From: Leucothrix mucor
GTDB taxonomy: Bacteria > Pseudomonadota > Gammaproteobacteria > Thiotrichales > Thiotrichaceae
Assembly (NCBI GenBank): GCA_011322515.1
Contig: DRMS01000051.1
Location: 1 to 26,548, forward strand
DNA length: 26,548 nt
Direction: 5' to 3'
How positions within the stretch are numbered: position 1 is the first letter of the stretch; each line of letters opens with the position of its first letter. Below the pieces are notes generated by a model that was given only the letters and a program-made list of their open reading frames with translations, did no database searches and was not told where the DNA came from. The translations under genes and the position numbers were made by a program. Below are positions 7,256 through 14,682 of the stretch, piece after piece.

Positions 7256-8353
7256 TTAATGAGCTTGTTTCCGATAGTTTTTTCTATGGTACTCATTAAT
7301 TGAGATTCTCCCAATGACGACCGTTCTGTTTAAACGCCGACCATTTCTAATATATTCTAAGTTTACCCGCGAGCCTATACGCAAATTTCCAATGCTATTT
7401 TTTAGGTTAGCACTATTTTTGATTACCTTTCCATTGACGCGAGTTACAACATCACCTGCTTCAATACCTGCCACATCCGCAGGAGAACCAACAATGACGG
7501 CTGATATCAAAGCACCTTGACTATTTCTCAATCCAAACGCCTTAACCAGAGCGGGACGTAAGTCTTGTATTTCTATACCTAATTGCCCTCGCTCTACTTG
7601 TCCATGCGAAATTAGCTGACTTTTTATGTTTTTTATCATATTAGAAGGAATCGCAAACCCTATACCCACACTACCACCACTTTTCCCACCGAGTATTGCG
7701 GTGTTAATACCGATTAACTCACCGCGCAGGTTAACTAGCGCCCCTCCAGAGTTCCCGGGGTTAATGGGTGCATCGGTTTGAATAAAGTCTTCATAATCTT
7801 CTATGCCTAAACCTGTTCGTCCTAAGGCACTGACAATGCCAGAGGTAGCGGTCTGCCCTAGACCATAGGGATTACCAATTGCCACCACAAAATCTCCCAC
7901 ACGCAGACGATCACTATTCGCAAAGCGCATTGCCGTCAAACGCTGTGCAGGAATTTGAATAACGGCAACATCTGCTTTTAGATCCTTACCGATAACACTT
8001 GCTTGAAATTGACGACCATCATTGAGTCTAACAATAATTTTCCCTGAGCCATCGATGACATGCGCATTGGTTACAACATAACCGCCTTTAGCATCAACAA
8101 TTATTCCCGAGCCAGTGCCGCCGCCTCTGCGCAATTTACGTTGGTTGCCAAAATAAGATTGATACTGCTTTGACTGACGACCCTCTGTTGAAATATTAAC
8201 AACCGAATCAGTTATCCTTTCAAGCATATCAGCCAGTGATGGTAATGCTTGCCCATTAACCGCTGTTGGCAAGCTTGCAAATGCAATCCCCCATAGCCCT
8301 AATGAAACATAAAGCAATGAAATATAAAATGGCGTACGTTTATGGTGATTCAT
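7256..8353 (-). CDS. HtrA-family serine protease with one PDZ domain (DegQ/DegS-like)
   Basis: 365 residues. A hydrophobic N-terminal segment (about 9-28) is a signal peptide or membrane anchor. The trypsin-like domain has H98 (VVTNAHVI), D128 (KADVAVIQI) and S202 (NPGNSGGAL), so the catalytic triad is complete. One PDZ domain follows at about 258-350 (GQLGIEIQDL to SRVNLEYIRNGR). DegP and DegQ have two PDZ domains and about 450 residues; DegS has one and about 355. The N-terminal PSLADMLERITDSVVNIS is DegQ-like, while the architecture is DegS-like, so the role may be periplasmic quality control or a regulatory cut as in the sigma-E pathway. AAGGG before the ATG supports the start. It lies after the J-protein and capsule genes on the same strand, 219 bases away. 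Confidence 0.93.
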   Translation of the reverse strand: MNHHKRTPFYISLLYVSLGLWGIAFASLPTAVNGQALPSLADMLERITDSVVNISTEGRQSKQYQSYFGNQRKLRRGGGTGSGIIVDAKGGYVVTNAHVIDGSGKIIVRLNDGRQFQASVIGKDLKADVAVIQIPAQRLTAMRFANSDRLRVGDFVVAIGNPYGLGQTATSGIVSALGRTGLGIEDYEDFIQTDAPINPGNSGGALVNLRGELIGINTAILGGKSGGSVGIGFAIPSNMIKNIKSQLISHGQVERGQLGIEIQDLRPALVKAFGLRNSQGALISAVIVGSPADVAGIEAGDVVTRVNGKVIKNSANLKNSIGNLRIGSRVNLEYIRNGRRLNRTVVIGRISINEYHRKNYRKQAH

Positions 8354-8410
8354 CTTTTTTTACCCTTAGGGCTGAAGATTTAATAATATCCGAAACTAGA
8401 ACCCAGAATG

Positions 8411-8530
8411 TTTGCTCTAGATTGGATACTCTCAGGAGGCGCATAGTTGTTCTACGTACCTACAGAAAATGCCCTTGAAATGTAGTAGTCTGAGAGTATT
8501 CAAGCTAGGTCAAAAAAGGTAGCATGCCCA
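8411..8530 (+). repeat. GGAAG element, degraded copy F
   Basis: GATTGGATACTCTCAGGAGG and the following CGCATAGTTGTTCTACG align by eye with the centre of copies B, C and D (GATTGG, TCTCAAGAGGCGCATAG, TTGCTCTACGCAAC). The later TGAGAGTATTCAAGC matches the next part of the family. About 28 bases have been added between these two blocks, and recognisable terminal repeats are missing. GATACTCTCAG and CTGAGAGTATTC can also pair to form a large hairpin. It lies in the 219-base gap between the J-protein and HtrA genes, so it may affect readthrough. Confidence 0.5.
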
Positions 8531-8572
8531 CTTTTTGTAGTGCAAGTTAGGTATTATTGAATACTCTCCCCC

Positions 8573-9445
8573 TTAATTTCGAGGACTCCATTTAAAGTGC
8601 TCTTGCATTTTTTGGTATAATTTTTGGTCTGCTTCGTCTGTAACAGGTGGGTTATGTATAGTTAAAACAACGTATTGGTCACCCGCAACACTTCCTGGCA
8701 AGCCCTTACCCCGCAAACGCATTTTTTGCCCTGAGTAGGCACCCGCAGGTATTTTTAAGTTGATACTTCCCGCCAATGTTTTCACTGCTATCGTAGCACC
8801 TAAGGCAGCCTCCCAAGGTGCTAATAATAAATTCAAATAAATATCTTTATTTTCAACCTTAAAGTCAGGATGCTTATTAAAGGTTACCTTTAATAATAAA
8901 TCACCGCCTGTTGATGCCTTGCCCCGTAAACGGATTTTTTTACCTTCTTCAATACCCTTGGGAATTTTCACATCAATACTTTTACCACTCGGTAAACGGA
9001 TGGTTTTCTTTGCGCCTCGAAAAACATCCTCCAGATTTAGACGAATAGTTGCAGACTGGGAAGCTGGCGTCGTTCTTCTTTCTTCTCCAAAAGGATTGGC
9101 TTGTTGTGTTTGCTGCCCAAAAATAGATTCAAAAAAATCGCTAAATCCTGCATTTCCTCCTTGAGCATAACCACCCGAACCAAAGCCTTCCGCTCCTGCA
9201 TAAGATTGTTGATTCTGTCCTTGATTCCAATCTGCGCTACCAAGCTGGTCATATTGAGCGCGTTTTTTCTTATCTTTTAAAACATCGTATGCTTCACTGA
9301 CATCTTTAAAGCGCGCCTCAGCATCACCCGCCTTGCTAACATCGGGATGATATTTGCGTGCTAAACGACGATAAGCTTTTTTTATCTCATCTTTGGATGC
9401 TGTTTTTTTGACATCTAATGTCTTGTAATAATCTTTATAGTCCAC
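8573..9445 (-). CDS. cbpA: CbpA-type J-domain co-chaperone
   Basis: 290 residues. The J domain is residues 1-70 with HPD at 33-35 and the usual helix III (ARFKDVSEAYDVLKDKKKRAQYD). A G/F/Q-rich linker follows (about 75-125), then two C-terminal substrate-binding domains (SATIRLNLEDVFRGAKK and later GSINLKIPAGAYSGQKMRLRGKG). There is no DnaJ zinc-finger region, which separates it from DnaJ and points to CbpA. It would stimulate DnaK ATPase in the cytoplasm. The start is GTG at 9445, 12 bases after the kpsD-like stop. No cbpM follows. The tight spacing to the capsule exporter gene suggests cotranscription; a role in capsule export is only inferred. Confidence 0.92.
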   Translation of the reverse strand: MDYKDYYKTLDVKKTASKDEIKKAYRRLARKYHPDVSKAGDAEARFKDVSEAYDVLKDKKKRAQYDQLGSADWNQGQNQQSYAGAEGFGSGGYAQGGNAGFSDFFESIFGQQTQQANPFGEERRTTPASQSATIRLNLEDVFRGAKKTIRLPSGKSIDVKIPKGIEEGKKIRLRGKASTGGDLLLKVTFNKHPDFKVENKDIYLNLLLAPWEAALGATIAVKTLAGSINLKIPAGAYSGQKMRLRGKGLPGSVAGDQYVVLTIHNPPVTDEADQKLYQKMQEHFKWSPRN

Positions 9446-9457
9446 TTATTTTACTCT

Positions 9458-11080
9458 TTAAAAAATACCAACGGCCTTGGCAGAAGTCGCTATCTGAAAA
9501 ATAATCGCCATTATATCTTTATTAAACTGCATAATTTTTTCATCAATTTTAGGAAAAACCATTATTTCATCACCAGGGGATACCTTTAAGTTACCTCCCA
9601 TAAGAACTTGTCCATTAGGTTTCACTATCACGATCTTTCTCTTTTCAGCCCTTTCGGTAAAACCACCTGCACGTTGAATATAACCATAAACAGTGGCATT
9701 ACTCGCGTAAACAATCGACTGGGGCATTTGCACTTCACCACTAATAATGACCACATCGCTCTTCTTAGGGATCACGATAACATCATTTTCTTCTAAGCGA
9801 ATATTTGAAATATGTCCATTATCACTGACAACAACCCTGCCATCGACTTTAACCTGCTTGGCATGTTTTACAAATTGCAAAATAAGCCCTGCTTCTTTTG
9901 CTCTGATGAGTGCCTCTGTATCGGATGCTGCGGGTGTTGTCAATACGGCTCGCTCTAATCTAAAGATTGATTTATCTAAATTTTCCTTCTGCCTAAGGGC
10001 AACGCTCTTGCGCTTTAAATAAATATTAGCAATATCTGCTTCATTTGGGTCAACTGAAACATAATCAAGTAATTCTTTTAAACGGGTGCCTCTTTTAATC
10101 GAATAATAGGAACTCCCTAAATGACTACCCTCTATTCTTACTGACATTGTTTTTAGCTTCGCATCAGTGATAAAACGTAGCGTATCACCATCCATTATAT
10201 AGGTGCCTTTAAAACGATTGATTGAAATATAATTTGACCACGGCTTACCTCGTCGAGTACCCGAAACAATGACATTACTGGCTTTTTTATAGGGGCGAGC
10301 ATATTTAATGACCTCTATACCTCGCGTACTTCGACCACCAAACTCGAAGCTAAATTTCCCTCTCACTTCACCTTCGACATTAACCGTTCCCCCCTGCTGT
10401 CCGACCAATAGAGTATCGCCATCCCTAAATTTCCAGTGAGGAAGCTTACCCCATAAAAGAAAGGCGTATAAATCAACCGTCTTTACGGCACGATTACCCC
10501 GCATTATACGTATATTGCGATAGCTACCGCGAATAGAGTCAATCCCACCTGCTTGTTGTAAAAAACTAATAACACTATCCGTTGGTGAACCCGCATATTG
10601 TCCTGGTCTAAGCACAGCACCCGTAACAAAAACTCTAAGTGGCGCTGATGTCAACACATTAACATAGACTTCAACCCCTGCTTTATAACGCTCTCTCAGT
10701 TTGTTTTTCACAACCGACTGTAAATTAGAGGCTTTTACTCCTGCTGCTTGCACTGTACCAATTTTTGGAATAAACAGCTTGCCATTAGCATCGACAGTAA
10801 CCACTTGATCTGCCTGCACCGCTTCGGCAACACCCCAGATATGTAACGATACTTTATCACCTGCTATTAGTTGGTAGTTTGGATCAACACTTGTATGCTT
10901 CTGCGTTGCAAAGTTACCTGTAAAGATATTAGACCCAAAAGGCATATAGGCTAGACGTTTTACAGCTTGACCTCTAGCAATCGTATTAGTGGTTTCGGCC
11001 TTTAGCAAACCGCTAAAACTAAAGAGTGTCAGCACAACGACTGCTAATTGAAAATATTTTTTCATACAAATCATACTCAT
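9458..11080 (-). CDS. kpsD: polysaccharide export outer-membrane protein (KpsD/Wza-like)
   Basis: About 540 residues, close to E. coli KpsD (558). From the chosen ATG at 11080, residue 6 (MKKYFQLAVVVLTLFSFSGLLKA) begins a signal peptide. The polysaccharide export domain follows (YQLIAGDKVSLHIWGV to YVNVLTSAPLRVFVTGAV), then several SLBB-type ligand-binding segments (LRPGQYAGSP; VIISGEVQMPQSIVYAS). It forms the outer-membrane channel or periplasmic part of the capsule exporter. The frame opens with TTG at 11101, which has no ribosome site; ATG at 11080 has a weak GGATAG, and ATG at 11065 would start directly at the signal peptide. A 335-bp mobile element (11114-11448) separates this gene from kpsE, just upstream of the start. 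Confidence 0.9.
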   Translation of the reverse strand: MSMICMKKYFQLAVVVLTLFSFSGLLKAETTNTIARGQAVKRLAYMPFGSNIFTGNFATQKHTSVDPNYQLIAGDKVSLHIWGVAEAVQADQVVTVDANGKLFIPKIGTVQAAGVKASNLQSVVKNKLRERYKAGVEVYVNVLTSAPLRVFVTGAVLRPGQYAGSPTDSVISFLQQAGGIDSIRGSYRNIRIMRGNRAVKTVDLYAFLLWGKLPHWKFRDGDTLLVGQQGGTVNVEGEVRGKFSFEFGGRSTRGIEVIKYARPYKKASNVIVSGTRRGKPWSNYISINRFKGTYIMDGDTLRFITDAKLKTMSVRIEGSHLGSSYYSIKRGTRLKELLDYVSVDPNEADIANIYLKRKSVALRQKENLDKSIFRLERAVLTTPAASDTEALIRAKEAGLILQFVKHAKQVKVDGRVVVSDNGHISNIRLEENDVIVIPKKSDVVIISGEVQMPQSIVYASNATVYGYIQRAGGFTERAEKRKIVIVKPNGQVLMGGNLKVSPGDEIMVFPKIDEKIMQFNKDIMAIIFQIATSAKAVGIF

Positions 11081-11165
11081 AAATCTATCCGTCTGAACCA
11101 AGGTAAAGCGTTAGGAAGTTCCAAGCAATGATTTTACCCATCTTACTTGCCCTTTTGCTCCTGCT

Positions 11166-11334
11166 GGCTACCAGTTTAAGGCGGGACAGTTAATGTTTCT
11201 GCCTATTCACCCGCACCCTTCGACAAGCTCAGGAAGCGGTGTCCTGAGTCTACCGAAGGGCTAGTTCCCTGAGCTTCTCGAAGGGTGCGGGTTGTTTGCG
11301 ATGACTTTACTTGTCCCGCCTTAAGTTGGTAGCC
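11166..11334 (-). mobile_element. GGCTACC element nested inside GGAAG copy B
   Basis: 169 bp with inverted ends GGCTACCAGTTTAAGGC and GCCTTAAGTTGGTAGCC, extending to about 23 bp with two mismatches. It is flanked by CTCCTGCT (11158-11165) and CTCCTACT (11335-11342), an 8-bp target duplication with one change. The related copy D at 21257-21519 has this target once (AGCAGGAG on its strand), which gives an unoccupied reference site. A CCCTTCGAC-type palindrome lies at its centre. It has no coding capacity. Confidence 0.9.
11209..11292. repeat. CCCTTCGAC-type palindromic repeat inside the nested element
   Basis: Long inverted arms: ACCCGCACCCTTCGACAAGC at the left and its near-complement at the right, with one base change and one extra base. 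Between them lies a further half unit (TCCTGAGTCTACCGAAGGG), so three half units are present instead of the two in the copy at 21649-21712. This hairpin type is widespread in bacterial genomes as a dispersed repeat. Confidence 0.85.
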
Positions 11335-11452
11335 CTCCTACTTGAATCATCTCAATCGTTGCGTAGAGCAACTATGCGCCTCTTGAGATACGCCAATCAG
11401 GAACAAAAAATCAGCACAATAGAGGTAAATCCATTACTTGGAACTTCCTTAG

Positions 11453-12583
11453 TTAAACCCAACCAATATGATCTTTAACGGTAGCAAACAATAGAGATAC
11501 AATACCCCAGAGCATAAAGCTGCTAAAAAGCACAGATAAAATAGACGTTAATTTTTCAGGCTTTTGCGACTCATCAGGTAATTGCGGCTGCACAATAACA
11601 TCTAGATACTGTTGCTTTCGATTAGATTCAAGTCTTGCCACCCGATATGAACTTAACGCAGCTAAATAAATTTGCTCTGCAAATGCTAGCTCCGATTTAA
11701 ATGTATTTGTTTTTTGAATAACACGCGTTACCGTTTTTCTTTTTCCTTTTGAACGCGCAACCTGCTTAGCAATTTGTCGTTTTACAGAGGTTATTTTAGC
11801 ATAAGCATTGCGTACCTCTGGCGAGGTTGGTTGCATGAAACTGTTTAAGCGCATAAACTCCGTTTCTAATGTTGCAAGTCGCCCACGCAGTTCAGTAATA
11901 ATTCCTTGATCCGCAATAACACGTTGTTGAGGAATAACAATTTGCTCTTTATCACCATATTTTGCTATTTTATCACGCAGATCATCAAGATTAATCTTTG
12001 CAGTTTGTAGCTCAGAATTAGCCAAACTTAATGCATCTGAACGTGAACTATTCGTTAATGTATTGACAAATATCAGCGTCTTACTCAGTATCTCTTTTGC
12101 TATTTTAACCGTATCTTCAGGCTTAAAAGCCATTACTTCTAAAACAGTGATGCCTGAATTAGTATCATAGTTAATATCGACAATATTATCTTGCCAATAG
12201 GCGAGCAAATCCTCTTCGCTCACTTTTTCTTTGGGGTCGATCAAATAAGCGATCAGATCTGGGCGCAAACTTGCCCACCAGTCAATCCCTTCTCTGGAAA
12301 ACATTTTTTTAATATCAAGATGTTGCTTGGATTGTGATAAGAACTCATGTGAAAGAATATAATCATGCGCTATGAGTGACTCTCCTGCCGAAGCGGATAA
12401 GCCAGGCATACCTGTCAACATCCCTAACATATCACTGGGGCTTTTTTCAGTTCCTCTAATTATATAGTGCGCCTCTGTTACGTATTGGGGGGAAGCATAT
12501 TTATAGTAATACACGGCACTAAGTGCAACAGGAGTGACTACCATAAGTAGGAATAAGAAAGGAATTTTTCGTAATATTGACAT
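11453..12583 (-). CDS. kpsE: capsule polysaccharide export inner-membrane protein (KpsE/BexC/CtrB-like)
   Basis: 376 residues, similar to E. coli KpsE (382). It has the polysaccharide co-polymerase layout: an N-terminal membrane helix (about 8-28), a periplasmic region opening with SPQYVTEAHYIIRGTEK, a long coiled-coil section (about 190-300) and a second membrane helix near the end (ILSVLFSSFMLWGIVSLLF). It links the KpsMT transporter with the outer-membrane protein KpsD. It is 37 bases after kpsT in the same direction. Its stop codon lies one base from the target duplication of a mobile element, so the protein is intact but the distance to the kpsD-like gene has grown by about 335 bp. Confidence 0.93.
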   Translation of the reverse strand: MSILRKIPFLFLLMVVTPVALSAVYYYKYASPQYVTEAHYIIRGTEKSPSDMLGMLTGMPGLSASAGESLIAHDYILSHEFLSQSKQHLDIKKMFSREGIDWWASLRPDLIAYLIDPKEKVSEEDLLAYWQDNIVDINYDTNSGITVLEVMAFKPEDTVKIAKEILSKTLIFVNTLTNSSRSDALSLANSELQTAKINLDDLRDKIAKYGDKEQIVIPQQRVIADQGIITELRGRLATLETEFMRLNSFMQPTSPEVRNAYAKITSVKRQIAKQVARSKGKRKTVTRVIQKTNTFKSELAFAEQIYLAALSSYRVARLESNRKQQYLDVIVQPQLPDESQKPEKLTSILSVLFSSFMLWGIVSLLFATVKDHIGWV

Positions 12584-12620
12584 AAAGAGGATTATATGAC
12601 TTTAAGAATAATATAAATAA

Positions 12621-13265
12621 CTATTTTTCATAAGTTGCAATTGCTTTTTCAATATCTTCATAGATACGGACACGACCATTGGATAATAGCAATACTACAT
12701 CTGAATATTCTCTAATCGTATCCATATTATGTGAAACCATAATAATGGAGGAACCCTTTGATTTTTCAACAAAAGCATGATGACATTTTTCTTGAAACAA
12801 GCGATCTCCAACCCCCATTATTTCATCAACCAGATAGACATCAAACTGTATCGCCATACTCAAGGCAAAAGCAAGCCTCGCCCTCATTCCTGTCGAATAA
12901 GTAAACACAGGTTCATATAGAGCATCACCTAATTCGGAAAAATCAGCAACAAATCTCGTCACTTCGCCAATATTTGCAGCATAAATTCGACAAATAAAGC
13001 GCAAGTTTTCTTCACCTGAAAGACTTCCCTGAAAGCCTGCCGCAAAACCTAATGGCCAAGAAAATGTCCCACTACGCAAAATCCTACCTTTATTAGGAGC
13101 TTCTGAGCCAGCAATCAATCTTAAGAGTGTTGATTTTCCAGCGCCATTAGACCCTAGTATGCCAATATTAACACCTTGTTCAAAACAAAAAGAAATATTC
13201 TCTAATAAAATCTTTTTTCCTGACCCTAGCTTATAAGCTTTTGATATATTTTGAAATTCAATCAT
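12621..13265 (-). CDS. kpsT: capsule polysaccharide ABC transporter ATPase (KpsT-like)
   Basis: 214 residues (E. coli KpsT 219). Walker A is GSNGAGKST at 38-46, the ABC signature is YSTGMRARLAFAL, Walker B is FDVYLVDE, and the H-loop is MVSHNMDTIREY. The short length without a C-terminal carbohydrate-binding domain is typical of KpsT-type exporters that move polysaccharide with a conserved lipid end. It energises export together with KpsM. It begins 3 bases after kpsM stops, so translation is probably coupled. Confidence 0.96.
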   Translation of the reverse strand: MIEFQNISKAYKLGSGKKILLENISFCFEQGVNIGILGSNGAGKSTLLRLIAGSEAPNKGRILRSGTFSWPLGFAAGFQGSLSGEENLRFICRIYAANIGEVTRFVADFSELGDALYEPVFTYSTGMRARLAFALSMAIQFDVYLVDEIMGVGDRLFQEKCHHAFVEKSKGSSIIMVSHNMDTIREYSDVVLLLSNGRVRIYEDIEKAIATYEK

Positions 13266-13268
13266 AAG

Positions 13269-14057
13269 TTATCTTTCTTGACGAATTTCATGACGAACCA
13301 ACCGCAAGAGTAACAAGCCCAAAAAAACAATCGTGAGTGTAAAATTGAACAGATATTGCTTATCTAGAAAATCACTCTCATAGCCTATATAGACAGCACT
13401 TCTAAACCACTCAATTAAATGCACAATGGGATTGTAATACATAATATTTTGTATATCGGTAGACATATAACCAACCACAAAAAATATCCCCGATAAAAAA
13501 TACATTGGGCGTTGAATCATGCCGAAAATATTAGCATAACTGGGAAACCTAAACGCTAAAACAGCATTAACTAAACCAAGTCCAACTCCTAGAGAACTCC
13601 CAACTAGTACGACCATAATGAGACCTATCACACTATCAACTCGCATATCCCAAAGATCCAGAGTACCCAAAACTAGAAGTACAAAGCTAAACACCACAAC
13701 TTGAGTTGCGACCTCCAAAATGCTTCTAGCTACCATAACATCAAAAGGAGTAACATGAGGATAGCTCAATAAGACACGATTGCTCCCAACCGCATTTAAT
13801 AACTGTGTTGCCAGATTAAAGAAAAGGTTATAGGGAAATAACCCTGTTAAAACCAACATTGCAACACTTCCCCCTAGTGGGGAAGATCGTCCTATAAAAG
13901 AAAAAATAGCTGCAAAAATTAGCATATGAGCCATCGGTTCAAATAAAGCCCATAAATAACCTATGCGGGTTTTCCCATATCGGGTTTTTGTTTCACGTAA
14001 AATAAGCGCAAAAATAACCCTGCGTTGAACACTAAAGGCATTCAAAAACTCTCTCAT
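13269..14057 (-). CDS. kpsM: capsule polysaccharide ABC transporter permease (KpsM-like)
   Basis: 262 residues, the usual KpsM length. It is an ABC-2 type permease with about six membrane helices; the amphipathic N-terminal part (VIFALILRETKTRYGKTRIG) and the helices AHMLIFAAIFSF, SVAMLVLTGLFPYNLFF and FLSGIFFVVGYM are clear. With KpsT it moves capsular polysaccharide across the inner membrane. Its ATG overlaps the stop of the preceding small lipoprotein gene by 4 bases (ATGA), and kpsT follows after 3 bases, so this is a tight operon core. Confidence 0.95.
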   Translation of the reverse strand: MREFLNAFSVQRRVIFALILRETKTRYGKTRIGYLWALFEPMAHMLIFAAIFSFIGRSSPLGGSVAMLVLTGLFPYNLFFNLATQLLNAVGSNRVLLSYPHVTPFDVMVARSILEVATQVVVFSFVLLVLGTLDLWDMRVDSVIGLIMVVLVGSSLGVGLGLVNAVLAFRFPSYANIFGMIQRPMYFLSGIFFVVGYMSTDIQNIMYYNPIVHLIEWFRSAVYIGYESDFLDKQYLFNFTLTIVFLGLLLLRLVRHEIRQER

Positions 14058-14476
14058 TGGGGTAATGAATTAGCTAAAATAGGAGAAGACTCTCGCCAGC
14101 GACCCGATACAGCACAAGCAATTTCTGAGCCAGTAGCATCAATCGTATGGCAAATATTGCCATTAGCAGAATAATACTGCCGAGAAGACAAGGAATTATT
14201 TTTTTTGTTGTGCGTGAGACTTGAACTTGGGCGACCTAGCCTAAGACTTTTTACACGAGCATTAGAAAGTACTTTTCTAGCAGGTTCTTTATAAGAATAA
14301 TTAAATTTACCTGTATCCATTATTTGCTCGTTATCCTCCAAGCTACAATTATAAAAAGTCAGTATATTGCAATCCTTTAATGGAAGGAAACTACATCCCT
14401 GCAAGCCACTAAGCCCAACACAAATGATTAATAATATTATATGTCTTATTCTGTTCACCAACCCATCTCGATTCAT
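14054..14476 (-). CDS. small predicted lipoprotein coupled to kpsM
   Basis: 140 residues, no family I can name. A hydrophobic stretch (about 12-27) ends LSGLQGC, giving a lipobox with C28, so an outer- or inner-membrane lipoprotein is predicted. The middle is polar with many S, N and K. The C-terminal 40 residues look like a compact module: SANGNICH, then IACAVSGRWRESSPIL, with two cysteines that could pair. It overlaps kpsM by 4 bases, which suggests a dedicated part in capsule export or assembly. TGCTATACA at 14484-14492 (minus strand) looks like an extended -10 box only a few bases before the ATG, and no ribosome site is seen, so either the start is downstream (GTG at V7) or the mRNA has almost no leader. 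Confidence 0.8.
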   Translation of the reverse strand: MNRDGLVNRIRHIILLIICVGLSGLQGCSFLPLKDCNILTFYNCSLEDNEQIMDTGKFNYSYKEPARKVLSNARVKSLRLGRPSSSLTHNKKNNSLSSRQYYSANGNICHTIDATGSEIACAVSGRWRESSPILANSLPQ

Positions 14477-14682
14477 TCAATAATGTATAGCATAAAATAT
14501 TTCAAGTAAATAAGACATGCTATTTACCGCGCTACTTTAAAAAACACTCAATCTAATGCCTGAAATAGCAACCCAAAACATCTTGCTATAGAAGGACGAC
14601 AGTCTAAATTCGCAAGATCATGCAGATAGGAGGAACAAGACATCGGCTTTGTAAAAAACTTAATGTTATATTTATTAGCTCT

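Larger units (their letters stand above)
11114..11448 (-). mobile_element. GGAAG element, copy B, carrying a nested GGCTACC element
   Basis: 335 bp, starting GGAAGTTCCAAGCAATGA and ending ATTACTTGGAACTTCC. TTA flanks it on both sides (11111-11113 and 11449-11451). Without the nested element (11166-11334) and its duplicated target, it is about 158 bp, the same as copy C. Its left end is next to the kpsD-like start and its right end is one base from the kpsE stop codon (11453-11455). Its arms and the nested palindromes would fold strongly if the capsule operon is read through. Confidence 0.9.
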
